Position numbers and translations under genes: made by a program. A model generated the notes under the pieces. It ran no database searches. It saw nothing but the letters and a program-made list of their open reading frames with translations, and was not told the origin of the DNA. From Acidimicrobiales bacterium (GTDB taxonomy: Bacteria > Actinomycetota > Acidimicrobiia > Acidimicrobiales > RAAP-2): a stretch of DNA of 5,464 nucleotides. Positions 5,224 to 5,464 of this stretch are shown here, piece by piece. The stretch is taken from NCBI GenBank assembly GCA_017882985.1, contig JADGOK010000086.1, forward strand, positions 1 to 5,464, read 5' to 3'. Position 1 is the first letter of the stretch; every line of letters starts with the position of its first letter.

Positions 5224-5251
5224 TTGACATAACTGAACACGGTGCTACGCT
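5224..5251 (+). promoter_or_regulatory. Promoter of the amidohydrolase gene
   Basis: TTGACA (-35, 5224-5229, perfect consensus) and TACGCT (-10, 5246-5251) are separated by 16 bases, with TG at 5243-5244 as an extended -10. Transcription should begin near 5258, giving a leader of about 30 bases. The TAACTGAACA motif fills the spacer directly after the -35 box. Confidence 0.6.
5230..5239 (+). promoter_or_regulatory. Shared motif TAACTGAACA, copy 2 (amidohydrolase promoter)
   Basis: This copy is identical to the minus-strand copy at 5003-5012. It lies between the -35 and -10 boxes, so a bound protein would block RNA polymerase. Both copies are oriented in the direction of their own promoter. 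Confidence 0.4.
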
Positions 5252-5276
5252 GCGTGACAATCTGAACCATTTCACC

Positions 5277-5286
5277 AAGGGGGGGG
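5277..5286 (+). promoter_or_regulatory. G8 homopolymer ribosome binding site of the amidohydrolase gene
   Basis: AAGGGGGGGG is followed by one A and then ATG at 5288. The G8 run (5279-5286) contains the Shine-Dalgarno GGGG core. A run of eight identical bases at this place could change length by polymerase slippage and alter the spacing to the start codon. Confidence 0.55.
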
Positions 5287-5287
5287 A

Positions 5288-5464
5288 ATGAACAAGCCCA
5301 TCAGCACGTCCGGCGAATCACTCGAGCACGGCCGTTCCATCATCTTTCGCAACGGAATCGTCCTCACGATGGCCAACGCACGCCACGTCATAAAGGACTG
5401 CGACGTCCTCGTGGTCGAAGGCGTGATCCAAGAGGTTGGACCAAACATCAAGGCTCCCGACGAC
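5288..5464 (+). CDS. Amidohydrolase-superfamily protein, N-terminal 59 residues only (runs off window)
   Basis: The visible N-terminus reads IIFRNGIVLTMANARHVIKD (residues 18-37), then CDVLVVEGVIQEVGPNI (38-54). This is the opening of the composite beta-sandwich of metal-dependent amidohydrolases of the cytosine/guanine deaminase and triazine chlorohydrolase (TRZ/ATZ) type: RNG..LTM, a D.LVE strand, and I..VGP. The metal-binding HxH expected some 15-25 residues later, and all other catalytic residues, lie outside the window, so the substrate cannot be read. The enzymes hydrolyse C-N (or C-Cl) bonds of nitrogen heterocycles or cyclic amides in the cytoplasm. The ATG at 5288 is supported by the G-rich ribosome binding site directly before it and by the promoter at 5224-5251. 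The gene is divergent from the SDR-bicupin-regulator operon and shares a promoter motif with it, which suggests joint control in one catabolic module. Confidence 0.8.
   Translation, partial: MNKPISTSGESLEHGRSIIFRNGIVLTMANARHVIKDCDVLVVEGVIQEVGPNIKAPDD

Overview
The window looks like chromosomal DNA of an actinobacterium (Actinomycetota). The reasons are a moderately high G+C content by eye, a DUF1918 protein (a family known mainly from Actinobacteria), an actinobacterial-style small phosphotransferase that appears to be translated from a leaderless mRNA, and several start codons that sit directly behind a -10 box. I cannot place it below phylum with confidence.

Layout, left to right. (1) Bases 1-412 (+) hold the 3' part of a gene for a small multi-pass membrane protein, followed by a hairpin that may be its terminator. 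(2) Bases 580-2204 hold three minus-strand genes, read right to left: a small aminoglycoside-phosphotransferase-fold kinase (1530-2204), a DUF1918 protein (1152-1346) and a very acidic protein of unknown function (580-942). The gaps between them are 180-210 bases, so each may have its own promoter. (3) Bases 2413-4998 hold three more minus-strand genes with short gaps, read right to left: an atypical short-chain dehydrogenase (SDR) fold protein, a two-cupin protein, and an HTH/cupin regulator. (4) From 5288 (+) an amidohydrolase of the cytosine deaminase/chlorohydrolase type begins and runs off the window end.

The SDR, bicupin, regulator and divergent amidohydrolase look like one functional unit: a small-molecule catabolic module, probably for a nitrogen-containing ring or ureide-like compound, with its own one-component sensor. 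The substrate is not readable from the sequence. The 289-base divergent intergenic region (4999-5287) carries a recognisable promoter on each strand. Each promoter contains the same 10-base motif (TAACTGAACA), oriented with its own direction of transcription, and a third partial copy lies upstream of the amidohydrolase promoter. This is a good candidate operator for the regulator encoded in the cluster. Other points of interest are the loss of the catalytic Tyr and Lys in the SDR, a G8 tract forming the amidohydrolase ribosome binding site, and a long hairpin just behind the regulator gene. I see no RNA genes, CRISPR arrays, insertion sequences or attachment sites.
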